DNA of 23,650 bases from Deltaproteobacteria bacterium (GCA_016184235.1 JACPDC010000195.1:1-23650), one strand, 5' to 3'. Shown: positions 7,901 through 14,611, numbered from the stretch's first letter. Numbers and translations: made by a program. Notes: generated by a model not told the origin, from the letters alone.

Positions 7901-8104
7901 TCTACGGGACTCTTTGTGTTTTGCTATCAGTTCCCGTATCGCGGGAAGTAGCTCTTTAGAAACCTCTATCACGGTTTGAGTTGAGTCCTCGAAAGCTGCC
8001 TCATCTTCCGCTACTGATTCTTCTTCCGTCTGCTCCTCGTAATGCGCGAGCACTCGCCGTACTCGCTCTTCGTTCCAGCCAGGCGGAAATTTATTCTTTC
8101 TCAT
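7895..8104 (-). CDS. Putative antitoxin partner of DUF4258-type toxin
   Basis: A 69-residue acidic protein with a short basic N-terminus (MRKNKFPPGWNEERVRRVLAH), a glutamate-rich middle (EEQTEEESVAEDEAAFED) and a helical C-terminus (LLPAIRELIAKHKESRRA). Its ATG overlaps the TGA of the upstream toxin-like gene in an ATGA arrangement, indicating translational coupling. Small acidic partners of this form typically accompany the DUF4258-like basic protein. It carries no DNA-binding motif I can name with certainty. Its stop codon is part of an attC-like end at 7894-7900, so the pair looks like one cassette. The role is inferred from pairing. Confidence 0.65.
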   Translation of the reverse strand: MRKNKFPPGWNEERVRRVLAHYEEQTEEESVAEDEAAFEDSTQTVIEVSKELLPAIRELIAKHKESRRA

Positions 8105-8382
8105 CTTTTTCCCCTCCGACGGCGCCGCCGCCGATAAGCTATCAAAGGCTTCCCTATCAAATCATACGCCGTAATCACAAAGGCACCGCCTTGTTCCGGC
8201 ACGTAGATAACCCGCAAATGACGTCCAGCTTGGGTCTGCCCAATTGCAACTCGAGCACCCTCCCGTCCAGGGCGGTCTTCTCTAGGATTTTGAAGGACAT
8301 CTTCGACTTCATTCTCGGTCACTCCATGGCGGTAGATATGTGGTTGCCCGGTTTCCGGATCAACATAATAGCGAATATTCAT
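8101..8382 (-). CDS. DUF4258/BrnT-like putative toxin
   Basis: A 93-residue basic protein. The pattern HIYRHGVTENEVEDVLQNP near the N-terminus, then GRHLRVIYVPEQGGAFVITAYDL and an arginine-rich end (AYRRRRRRRGKR), fits the DUF4258 family, whose fold is RelE/BrnT-like. Such proteins are candidate ribonuclease toxins of type II systems. The order is toxin first, antitoxin second, with a 4-nt overlap. No Shine-Dalgarno sequence precedes the ATG at 8382, but TATAAT lies 11 nt upstream (8394-8399), suggesting a leaderless transcript from a cassette-borne promoter. Family call is good; toxicity is inferred. Confidence 0.7.
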   Translation of the reverse strand: MNIRYYVDPETGQPHIYRHGVTENEVEDVLQNPREDRPGREGARVAIGQTQAGRHLRVIYVPEQGGAFVITAYDLIGKPLIAYRRRRRRRGKR

Positions 8383-8393
8383 TCACAATGCCT

Positions 8394-8399
8394 ATTATA
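8394..8399 (-). promoter_or_regulatory. Perfect -10 box just upstream of the toxin gene
   Basis: TATAAT on the minus strand, ending 11 nt before the ATG. Initiation about 7 nt downstream would give a leader of only ~4-5 nt. The matching -35 position reads TAGGCG, a poor fit, so promoter strength is uncertain. Confidence 0.35.
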
Positions 8400-8426
8400 C
8401 ACGTCCGGATACTGGCCGCCTACAGC

Positions 8427-8852
8427 TCAGGCGTGTCTTCTACGTCTCCTGATCCAGCGACCGCGATACGGCGAGAGGCGCTTAAGCTTTTCGCCTTTTG
8501 TGGTGTACTGCACGATTGTGATTCCCTTGCCGAGGATCTTCTTAACGCCCTCGGCAGCCTCGCGTCGCTTGAACAGCGTCCCTCCATTCGGGTCATTCAT
8601 CGCGAACATGCCACTCGATACATTATAGTAAAGAATAAATCGCCGGCTGAACTCGGAGACCAGCATATAGCGCACGGGATCGCGCGAGTCTCGAAGGCGA
8701 CGTTTCAGTTCTCTGATTAAGGCCAGTGGTAGAGGCTCTTCATCTTTCCCGGATTGTTGCGTCCGATTAGCACCACCGCGCTTAGCCCTGTTGTTACGGA
8801 CGGAGCCGACCTTTAAGCTACGGGATGCTGACGGTGTTTTTGATCCCTTCAT
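8427..8852 (-). CDS. Hypothetical basic protein in the cassette cluster
   Basis: 141 residues, not recognised. The first ~35 residues are basic and low in complexity (serine, arginine, asparagine). The middle has a plausible folded core: PVRYMLVSEFSRRFILYYNV, then SSGMFAMNDPNGGTLFKRREAA and GVKKILGKGITIVQYT. The C-terminus is arginine-rich (RWIRRRRRHA). The highly basic ends could mean RNA or DNA binding, but nothing specific shows this. No Shine-Dalgarno sequence is visible. It starts right after a possible decayed attC (about 8850-8930). The composition is less GC-rich than flanking core genes, consistent with acquisition. Confidence 0.55.
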   Translation of the reverse strand: MKGSKTPSASRSLKVGSVRNNRAKRGGANRTQQSGKDEEPLPLALIRELKRRLRDSRDPVRYMLVSEFSRRFILYYNVSSGMFAMNDPNGGTLFKRREAAEGVKKILGKGITIVQYTTKGEKLKRLSPYRGRWIRRRRRHA

Positions 8853-8930
8853 AATTCGCGCGCAAGTGTCGCTGTTCAGAGATTGGTCTCAAGCGAGATG
8901 CGAGAGATGATGATACCTTGCCGGTTAGGC
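8850..8930 (-). repeat. Possible decayed attC after the putative lipoprotein gene
   Basis: GCCTAAC (8924-8930, minus) matches the R'' consensus perfectly and stands about 30 nt after the stop of the putative lipoprotein gene. It continues CGGCAAGG, and about 80 bp further CTTGCGCGCGAATTA partly mirrors it. The right end does not match GTTRRRY, so this is only suggestive. Confidence 0.25.
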
Positions 8931-8962
8931 AATTTACGCCAGTCAGACACCCAAGTCTCTCT

Positions 8963-9622
8963 TCACTTAAAGGTCCATTCCAAAGTTTTCAAAAACATTT
9001 CAATGTCTTTTGCGCCATCAAAGTCTTTCGGATAAGTGAAGCGATACTTCACAGTCCATTTTTCTCCGAGGTAGGAAAACAAGTAAAGGTGCGACGTCAC
9101 TTTCTGGGAAAGGCCGAAGGACGCGCCATCAATTTCAAACGTGGCCTTCCACCCCATGTGGAGTCTGCCTCCTTTCGACAGCGATGTCTCTGTTTCCCTA
9201 AGCACTTTCGCAGAAGGATGAGATTGTAATATTTCCTGCTTACTGCGGTTAAATTCGCTTTGGGTTAACTTCTCCCTGGCAGCTGTGACAACCTGGGGTG
9301 GGGACCCAATTGAAAGCAAAGATGGTGCAGGATGCACATAGACTGTTGCTGCCACCAGCCGCGGCGGGCGTATCAAATTATAACCCGCGCTCATATCTAA
9401 ACTGGCAGAGTCGTAACGAGCAACGCCTACTCGGCTATACTCAGCGACTAAACTAGGAAAGACCATCCCAGACGCAGCGTGGAGGTAAGGCCCTTCGGCG
9501 CTTATCTGCTCTGGTCTGGGTAGGTAGCTTGTGCGTGCAGTCGGGCATCCCCAAAAGAGGAATGCTACGCTCACGACCACTATGACTCTAGAGAGCTTCA
9601 CGTCCTGTAATATTTGGTCCAA
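8963..9622 (-). CDS. Hypothetical putative lipoprotein
   Basis: About 219 residues, not recognised. A hydrophobic N-terminal stretch (VIVVVSVAFLFWGC) ends in a cysteine at residue 26 and is followed by a hydrophilic sequence, suggesting an exported lipoprotein, although tryptophan before Gly-Cys makes the lipobox atypical. The rest looks like a soluble mixed alpha/beta domain ending TYPKDFDGAKDIEMFLKTLEWTFK. The start is uncertain: TTG at 9622, or GTG at 9601, which begins just before the signal. It follows the ligB homolog by 25 nt, beginning after a TTAGGC motif, and is the first gene of the insert that separates ligB from ligA. Confidence 0.6.
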   Translation of the reverse strand: MDQILQDVKLSRVIVVVSVAFLFWGCPTARTSYLPRPEQISAEGPYLHAASGMVFPSLVAEYSRVGVARYDSASLDMSAGYNLIRPPRLVAATVYVHPAPSLLSIGSPPQVVTAAREKLTQSEFNRSKQEILQSHPSAKVLRETETSLSKGGRLHMGWKATFEIDGASFGLSQKVTSHLYLFSYLGEKWTVKYRFTYPKDFDGAKDIEMFLKTLEWTFK

Positions 9623-9647
9623 GGTTGCCTAAGCCGCAACTGCCTAG

Positions 9648-10490
9648 TCATGACGCGTCCCAACTGAAGAACGGCACTGCCGGAAAGCCCGCATCCAGAC
9701 CCTCCGCGTAAGAAGGCTTGCTGGCGTTGGCGACGCCCATCATCATGAGAAAGTTCAGGTAGCCGGTCGTCATGTTCCCGGCCTTCATCATTTTTTCCGG
9801 AGTGCAGCCCTCCACTGCGCCGTTGATATCGCCGTTGGCGATCCAGCCGACCGCAGAGGCGTCGAAATCCGGATCCATCAGCTTCCGTTCGAACTGCTTC
9901 GGCCCGCCGACCTCGAGCGAGAGATGGCCGCTGACCAGCACGCCGATCCGCTTGTTCGTCGAGAGACTGTCGATGGCGGCGCGGATTGCCTTGCCCACTT
10001 CGTAGAAGCGTTTTGGCCGCGGCAGCGGCGGCGCGATGCAGTTGGTGAGGATCGGCACGATCGGGATATCCATTTCGGGCCGCACGAAGGTCATGGGCAC
10101 AATGATCGAGTGATCTATGGTGAGCTCATTGGAATAAGCGAAGTCGACGCCTCTGTCGAAAGCGCCTTCCATGATGGCATCGGACAGCTCGGGGTCACCC
10201 GGGATGCGGAGCGTCGGCAGGCCGAACTCGCGGATCTCGTCGTAAAAAGTCCCGTCGTAAGCGTCCATCTTGCCGATCATGAAGGCTGGCATGTTGTCCA
10301 TGAAAAACTGGTGCAGGTGGTCGTTGCCGATGGCGATCAGGACGTCGGGCTTCGCCTGCCGGAGCTTCTCGCGCATCATCTCTATCCTTTCGATCACCTT
10401 GGCGCAGCCCGGCGGGCGATTGGGCTGCTTGAAGAGTCGCGGCATAAAGGGGTTATGGGTGATGCCGATGATAGTGACGATCCGAGCCAT
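9648..10490 (-). CDS. LigB-superfamily protein (class III extradiol dioxygenase-like), atypical active site
   Basis: 280 residues, the usual size of catalytic subunits of protocatechuate 4,5-dioxygenase-type enzymes, which cleave catecholic rings with Fe(II). Seen: GITHNPF with His12 and GNDHLHQFF with His58/His60, matching two iron-ligand positions of LigB (His12, His61). His127 (TIDHS) is also present. Where LigB has the catalytic His195 in a GGLSH motif, this protein reads SGHLSLE. Where Glu242 binds iron, it reads GNMTTGYLNFL. So one ligand and the general base seem replaced. The ATG has GGGAGG 7 nt upstream, and a promoter-like TTGACA lies at 10546-10551. The ligA homolog lies 2.3 kb downstream after inserted genes. 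The substrate is unknown; it may act on something other than a catechol. Confidence 0.75.
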   Translation of the reverse strand: MARIVTIIGITHNPFMPRLFKQPNRPPGCAKVIERIEMMREKLRQAKPDVLIAIGNDHLHQFFMDNMPAFMIGKMDAYDGTFYDEIREFGLPTLRIPGDPELSDAIMEGAFDRGVDFAYSNELTIDHSIIVPMTFVRPEMDIPIVPILTNCIAPPLPRPKRFYEVGKAIRAAIDSLSTNKRIGVLVSGHLSLEVGGPKQFERKLMDPDFDASAVGWIANGDINGAVEGCTPEKMMKAGNMTTGYLNFLMMMGVANASKPSYAEGLDAGFPAVPFFSWDAS

Positions 10491-10522
10491 CGCGCCCTCC
10501 CGGTCAGGATTTTCGCTCGCTA

Positions 10523-10551
10523 CTTAACACAAACGCAGTGATCGCTGTCAA
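10523..10551 (-). promoter_or_regulatory. Candidate promoter of the ligB homolog
   Basis: A perfect -35 TTGACA (minus 10551-10546), a 17-nt spacer and a weak -10 GTTAAG (10528-10523), lying between the TPM gene stop and the ligB ATG. It suggests that ligB need not rely on the lemA operon. Confidence 0.4.
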
Positions 10552-10559
10552 GTCAGACA

Positions 10560-11192
10560 TCACTTTTCAGTCACCAGCTCATCCCGCAGTTCGTCCCGGT
10601 CGTCGGGCTGCCGGGGAAAATGGGTCGCCAGGATATCGCCGCAGCGCTCGATGGCCCTGCAGAAGGCCTCACACCCGTTGTTGGATTTGAGGCCGGAGGT
10701 AAGGATACGCACTACCTCGTCCCACGTGCCCGGTTGAACCTTCTCGTTGATTCCCCGATCGGCCAACACTTCCACGCGATGCTCGAAGAGCGAGGCGAAG
10801 ATCAAAATTCCCGTGTGCGCCCTGGTGTAATGAAGGCCATGGGCGGTAAAGGCCGCGAGACTGCGGAGGTGAACGGCCTCGCCTATGCGCGCGTTCGGGA
10901 TCAGGCGGCGTTTGATCGCGGGGACGCGGCAAAGGATATAACCCAGGAGGCCGCCCGTGAGAGGCAGCGACAGTTGCGTTTGGACGGGTCCCCATGGATC
11001 ATGCAAGAACAGCGCGGCCAGAGTGCCCACGGCCAGCCCGGCAGCCAAACCACCCAGCTCGATTTCAGCGTAGGGCCTGCACGCCGCCACGATCATCGGC
11101 ACGATTTCCCCGGAGGTTCGTTGCTCTGCGGCGGCCACGGCCTGCCGGATGCGCTCTTTCTCTTCGGCTGAAAAATATTTCTCGGCGTTCAT
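10560..11192 (-). CDS. TPM-domain membrane protein (second gene of lemA-TPM-TPM operon)
   Basis: About 210 residues. The N-terminal part (YFSAEEKERIRQAVAAAEQRTSGEIVPMIV) is the start of a TPM (YgcG/Psb32-type) domain. Two hydrophobic stretches follow: GGLAAGLAVGTLAALFL and LPLTGGLLGYILC. The domain resumes with HGLHYTRAHTGILIFASLFEHRVEVLADRGINEKV. This interrupted form is the usual second TPM protein beside lemA. I chose the ATG at 11192, 4 nt after the stop of the upstream TPM gene. The longer frame would translate the glycine-rich coding DNA of that gene in another frame. Its function is not established; the trio is a conserved membrane-associated module. Confidence 0.85.
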   Translation of the reverse strand: MNAEKYFSAEEKERIRQAVAAAEQRTSGEIVPMIVAACRPYAEIELGGLAAGLAVGTLAALFLHDPWGPVQTQLSLPLTGGLLGYILCRVPAIKRRLIPNARIGEAVHLRSLAAFTAHGLHYTRAHTGILIFASLFEHRVEVLADRGINEKVQPGTWDEVVRILTSGLKSNNGCEAFCRAIERCGDILATHFPRQPDDRDELRDELVTEK

Positions 11193-11196
11193 TATG

Positions 11197-12000
11197 TCAC
11201 CAGCTGCCGGAGGCTCCCCCGCCGCCGAATCCGCCGCCTCCACCGCTGAAACCACCCCCGCCACTGAAGCCGCCCCCGCCGCCGAAACCGCCGCCAAATC
11301 CCCCGCCCCAGTAATCGTTTCCGCGCCGTGATCTGCCGGTCCATGAGCTATAGCTTCTGCGATTTCTACTGAGGTTCAGTAAAAAACCTAGGGCGAATAA
11401 TAACAGAAAGAAAGGCCATATCGCCCAGGAGTACAGGGGGCTTTGTCGGGAGGTACGCCTACGGGGAATTTCCGGCATAGGTTCGCCCCGGGTCACCTTT
11501 ATGACGGCCTCGACTCCTGCCTCTATCCCGCCGGTAAAATCGTTCGCGCGAAAATGGGGGACGATCACTTCGCGAACGATGCGGCTTGCGATCGCGTCCG
11601 GCAAGACCCCTTCGAGGCCGTAGCCGACCTCGATCCTGAGCTTGCGGTCGTTTTTAGCAATGAGCAGGATGACGCCATTGCCGAGGCCTTTTTTGCCGAT
11701 CTTCCAGTTCTCGGCCACCCGGATGCTGAAGCCTTCGAGGTCTTCCCCCTCCAGGCTGGGAATCGTCAGCACCGCGATCTGATGACCGGTCTCCTGCTCA
11801 AAGCGGGCCAGGCGTTCTTCCAGGGCGCGGGCACGCTCCGGAGGTATCAATCCGGCGTAATCATTGACGCGTCCGCGCAGCGGCGGGATATCCAGAGCGC
11901 CTACGGAAGCAAGCCCAGTGAAGATGAGAAAGACGGCAATAAGGAGTAGGCTGGAGATGCCCAACCTGACAACACGAGCACGAGCAACGAGCACGAACAC
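11197..12000 (-). CDS. YgcG-like TPM-domain protein with Gly-rich tail
   Basis: 267 residues. It has an N-terminal signal or anchor (LLLIAVFLIFTGLASVGAL), a TPM domain (about 38-170: VNDYAGLIPPERARALEERL, HQIAVLTIPSLEG, NGVILLIAKNDRKLRIEVGYGLEG), one transmembrane helix (about 196-212, WAIWPFFLLLFALGFLL) and a glycine-rich tail (GGGFGGG repeats) ending SGSW. This is the standard layout of YgcG-type proteins. The frame opens at GTG 12000, but the first ~12 residues are encoded by a copy of the CGTGTTCGTGCTCG repeat. A TTG at 11964 would start just before the signal, so the start is uncertain. It lies 8 nt after lemA and 4 nt before the next TPM gene, a clear operon. Confidence 0.87.
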   Translation of the reverse strand: MFVLVARARVVRLGISSLLLIAVFLIFTGLASVGALDIPPLRGRVNDYAGLIPPERARALEERLARFEQETGHQIAVLTIPSLEGEDLEGFSIRVAENWKIGKKGLGNGVILLIAKNDRKLRIEVGYGLEGVLPDAIASRIVREVIVPHFRANDFTGGIEAGVEAVIKVTRGEPMPEIPRRRTSRQSPLYSWAIWPFFLLLFALGFLLNLSRNRRSYSSWTGRSRRGNDYWGGGFGGGFGGGGGFSGGGGFSGGGGGFGGGGASGSW

Positions 12001-12002
12001 GG
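11975..12002 (-). repeat. Second copy of the CGTGTTCGTGCTCG repeat arm
   Basis: 28 nt that, read on the minus strand, match 173-200 of the plus strand at 27 positions (one A/G difference). Only one arm is here, without the complementary half. It overlaps the apparent start of the TPM gene. Confidence 0.8.
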
Positions 12003-12008
12003 TCCCGG

Positions 12009-12590
12009 CTAGAACTTCACTTCAGGCGGCTTTGCCGCCTTCTCGTCCGCGCTGAACGTCTCCCGCACTTCGAGTCCCAGAAGATACTTGGCCGTGAGAT
12101 TGGTGGGGAAAAAACGCACTCCCTTGTTGTACTCGGCGACCTTTTCGATATAGCGCTTGCGGGCGACGGCGATACGGTTCTCGGTTCCTTCCAGTTGCGC
12201 TTGAAGATCGCGGTAGTTCTGGTTGGCCTTGAGGTCGGGGTAGCGTTCCACGACAACGAGCAGGCGTGACAGGGCGCCGGAGAGACCGCGCTGTGCCTCC
12301 TCGAAGCGCTTGAAGGCCTCCGGGTTGCTAAGATCCTTAAGGTCGATCTTCACGCTTGTTGCTTTACTGCGGGCCTCGATCACTTGCTGGAGGGTTTCCT
12401 GTTCGAACTTGGCGGCGCCCTTGACGATCGCGACCAGATTCGGCACCAGGTCGGCGCGCCGTTGATACTGGTTTTGCACTTCGCTCCAGGCGGCTTTGAC
12501 GTCCTCATCGAGCGCCTGGAGAGAATTGTAGCCGCAGCCTCCCAGCAGGAACAGGGTCGCGAGAAAAACTGTAGAAAGCAGATGGGCCAT
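12009..12590 (-). CDS. lemA: LemA family lipoprotein
   Basis: About 193 residues, normal for LemA. The ATG at 12590 begins a short signal with lipobox (FLATLFLLGGC, cysteine about residue 18), followed by the family hallmark NSLQALDEDVKAAWSEVQNQYQRRADLVPNL, split here as two helices of the elongated bundle. The repeated VVERYPDLKANQNYRDLQ...GTENRIAVARKRYIEKVAEYN and a final FFPTNLTAKYLLG block are all present. The ATG at 12590 has GGGAGG 10 nt upstream; the upstream in-frame start at 12680 would leave the signal internal. It is the first gene of a lemA-TPM-TPM operon. LemA proteins are membrane-associated with unclear function, linked to envelope processes. Confidence 0.92.
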   Translation of the reverse strand: MAHLLSTVFLATLFLLGGCGYNSLQALDEDVKAAWSEVQNQYQRRADLVPNLVAIVKGAAKFEQETLQQVIEARSKATSVKIDLKDLSNPEAFKRFEEAQRGLSGALSRLLVVVERYPDLKANQNYRDLQAQLEGTENRIAVARKRYIEKVAEYNKGVRFFPTNLTAKYLLGLEVRETFSADEKAAKPPEVKF

Positions 12591-12770
12591 AAAGATGAAG
12601 CCTCCCGGTTTCGTTAAATCCGCAGAGTCCAGCTCTTCTATTTCAGAGGCAAAAAGCCTTGTCAAGCTTTTTACTGCCACAGAATTTCAAGGAACAGGGT
12701 ATCCACGAGGTTAAAACTTTGCTATAGGATCAGACGTTAGGCTATTCCATCACGCGATCCAGGCCAAGAA

Positions 12771-13187
12771 ATGGACCAACAGGAACCAAGACCTGCCCAT
12801 TCCAGAAAATTACTTTTACTAATTAAGATCCTGGTCGTGGAAGATCACCCGGATTCGCGCGAGATCCTCACCGCGCAGTTGAGGAATATGGGTTATCACG
12901 TCGTGGAGGCGACAACCGGCGAGGAGGGGATCGAGAAGGCCCAGGTCTATCTTCCCGATCTCATTGTCATGGACCTCGGATTGCCGGGCATCAAAGGGAT
13001 TGAAGCCACCCGGAGGCTGAAACAGAATCCTGCAACCGCGCATATTCCGGTGATCGCTCTCACCGCATGGAATGAGAAGGATTTTAGAGAAGAGGCGGAG
13101 AAAGCCGGGATAGTGGAATTTCTAACCAAACCCACTCCCCGCAGCCATCTCGAAGCTACGATCGATAGATTCCTGAAAGAAAAGTAA
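12771..13187 (+). CDS. Single-domain response regulator (CheY-like receiver)
   Basis: 138 residues consisting of one receiver domain after a short N-terminal extension. Key residues are visible: acidic pair Glu24-Asp25 (ILVVEDHPDSRE), phospho-acceptor Asp68 (LPDLIVMDLGLPG), Thr98 (IPVIALTAWN) and Lys120 (EFLTKPTP). There is no output domain, so it probably signals by protein contact, like DivK- or CheY-type regulators. No histidine kinase is in the window. The ATG at 12771 lacks a clear Shine-Dalgarno sequence; the extra ~17 N-terminal residues may not all be translated. It is convergent with the permease gene, with a 3-nt gap. Confidence 0.9.
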   Translation: MDQQEPRPAHSRKLLLLIKILVVEDHPDSREILTAQLRNMGYHVVEATTGEEGIEKAQVYLPDLIVMDLGLPGIKGIEATRRLKQNPATAHIPVIALTAWNEKDFREEAEKAGIVEFLTKPTPRSHLEATIDRFLKEK

Positions 13188-13190
13188 GGC

Positions 13191-14045
13191 CTACTGGGCG
13201 GCGCCCACCTTGGGCCGCCACTTATCAAAGCGCCGCTCTACCCTGGTCAACAGCTCCATCCCGATCATCCCGGTCAGGGCGAAAATGAGGACGCCGACGA
13301 AGACCTTATCGGTTTGAAAGGTCGCGCCCGCGACCGTGATCATAAAACCGATCCCCGCGGTAGCGGCATAGAGCTCTCCAACCATGACGCCCACGATAGC
13401 CCTTCCGAGCCCCAGCCTCAAACCGGTAAGAATGAAAGGGATGGTCGAGGGGAGCACGACGGCCTTGAAGATCATCTGCTCCGAAGCGCCGAAGCTCCTG
13501 GCGGCGTTCAGCAGATTCAGAGGCGTGGTCTTCACCCCATCCCGGGTATTGATCAGCATCGGGAAGACTGCGCCGAGAAAAATAATCCCGACCTTGGAAA
13601 GGATGCCGATACCCAGCCAGATGATCACCAGGGGCAGAAGAGCCACCCGCGGGGTAGCGTTCATGGCGTTGATGAACGGATCAAAGATGTAGGCCATCTT
13701 CTTATACCAACCTGCCAAGATCCCGAAAGGTATGGCGACGACAGCCGCAAGCAAATAACCCCAGAATAATTCGGTGCCGCTGACGTAAAGGTCATTATAG
13801 ATCTCGCCCGTGGAAAAGAGCTGGACGGCCGCCTTCCAGACGAAGGAAGGGGCGCTCATGAACATGGGGTTGATGATCTGGAAAACCCCTCCTATGAGTT
13901 CCCAGGTGAGCAGAAAAAGAGTCACAGAAGCGGCTCCGAGAATCTTCTTCTCCTGATTGAGATAGAACTTATGGAGCCGGGAAGCCTCCGCTACCTTGAC
14001 GTCTAATAATAGCTCTTCCCCAGCGGTCATATTTTCGTTGGCCAC
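13191..14045 (-). CDS. ABC transporter permease, NitT/TauT (SsuC/TauC) type
   Basis: 284 residues with about six transmembrane segments and the BPD_transp_1 core. The cytoplasmic EAA-like loop reads AARSFGASEQMIFKAVVLPS, followed by PFILTGLRLGLGRAIVGVMVGELYAA, characteristic of permeases for nitrate, taurine, sulfonates, thiamine precursors or related solutes. The GTG start at 14045 is supported by an AAGGAGG Shine-Dalgarno sequence 9 nt upstream. It follows a marR-type gene by 34 nt on the same strand, so the regulator and transporter are likely one operon. No cognate ATPase or binding protein is in the window, so the substrate is open and the permease is an orphan here. Confidence 0.9.
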   Translation of the reverse strand: MANENMTAGEELLLDVKVAEASRLHKFYLNQEKKILGAASVTLFLLTWELIGGVFQIINPMFMSAPSFVWKAAVQLFSTGEIYNDLYVSGTELFWGYLLAAVVAIPFGILAGWYKKMAYIFDPFINAMNATPRVALLPLVIIWLGIGILSKVGIIFLGAVFPMLINTRDGVKTTPLNLLNAARSFGASEQMIFKAVVLPSTIPFILTGLRLGLGRAIVGVMVGELYAATAGIGFMITVAGATFQTDKVFVGVLIFALTGMIGMELLTRVERRFDKWRPKVGAAQ

Positions 14046-14079
14046 GGCTTAAATCCTCCTTTTGGAGTTCAGTTGGAGT

Positions 14080-14583
14080 TCATACCCCCGCCTTTTTTCG
14101 CTCCGGGAGTTCGGCTGTCTCTTCCCCTTCCTTCGATGGTGAGCCTTCAGCGCCGGGATCATTCAGACCGGAGATCAGCTCGTTGAGTATCCTCACGACA
14201 GAGGGCGCTACCGATTGCAACTCTTGCAGGTTATAGAGCGAGATCTCCCGCAGCAACTTTTCGCCGCTTGCGGTGAGACGGATAAAAACCAGACGCCGGT
14301 CAACCCTACTGCGGTATCGACGAACGAATTTGCGGCCTTCGAGCCGGTCGATCAGCTCAACCGCGCTGTGGTGCTGGATTTGGAGTCGCTCGGCCAAGAC
14401 GCCGATGGTGGCCTTTTTCCCGTGCGGCAGCCCTTTGACGGCCAGAAGGAGCTGGTGCTGCTGAGGTTCCAGGCCGGCGGCCCGCGCTGCCTGCTCGGTG
14501 AAACGCAAAAAACGACGGATCTGGTAACGGAATTCAGCTATCCCTTGATAGTCGGGGGTCGCCTCTTGGCCGGGTTTAAACAT
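14080..14583 (-). CDS. MarR family transcriptional regulator
   Basis: 167 residues with a winged helix-turn-helix of MarR type. Helices in LEPQQHQLLLAVKGLP and ATIGVLAERLQIQHHSAVELIDRLEGRKFV lead to the wing RRYRSRVDRRLVFIRLTASGEKLL. Flanking N- and C-terminal helices provide the dimer interface, with a disordered charged tail (EGSPSKEGEETAELPERKK). An inverted repeat TATCG-N5-CGATA at 14597-14611, just downstream of a promoter-like sequence at 14612-14641, suggests autorepression. It is probably the first gene of an operon with the permease, which it may control in response to the transported or a related ligand. The ATG has no clear Shine-Dalgarno sequence. Confidence 0.9.
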   Translation of the reverse strand: MFKPGQEATPDYQGIAEFRYQIRRFLRFTEQAARAAGLEPQQHQLLLAVKGLPHGKKATIGVLAERLQIQHHSAVELIDRLEGRKFVRRYRSRVDRRLVFIRLTASGEKLLREISLYNLQELQSVAPSVVRILNELISGLNDPGAEGSPSKEGEETAELPERKKAGV

Positions 14584-14596
14584 CGTGGTCCGATAT

Positions 14597-14611
14597 TATC
14601 GTTTAGCGATA
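14597..14611. promoter_or_regulatory. Probable MarR operator
   Basis: A perfect inverted repeat TATCG-N5-CGATA that covers the likely transcription start of marR, 14 nt before its ATG. The adjacent direct repeat GTTTAGC...GTTTAGC (14601-14607 and 14613-14619) could extend the site. Confidence 0.5.

Noticed and set aside
11209..11320. Repetitive GCCGCC-rich DNA near 11.2-11.3 kb
   Set aside because: It encodes the glycine-rich tail of the TPM protein on the minus strand; not an independent repeat element.
12736..12742. Isolated GTTAGGC (attC R'-like heptamer) before the response regulator gene
   Set aside because: A few such heptamers are expected by chance in this length; no complementary half or cassette boundary is near it.
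14062..14082. Tandem 11-bp duplication (TTGGAGTTCAG) across the marR stop codon
   Set aside because: Real, but a simple short duplication that leaves the gene end and the downstream Shine-Dalgarno sequence intact; no function suggested.
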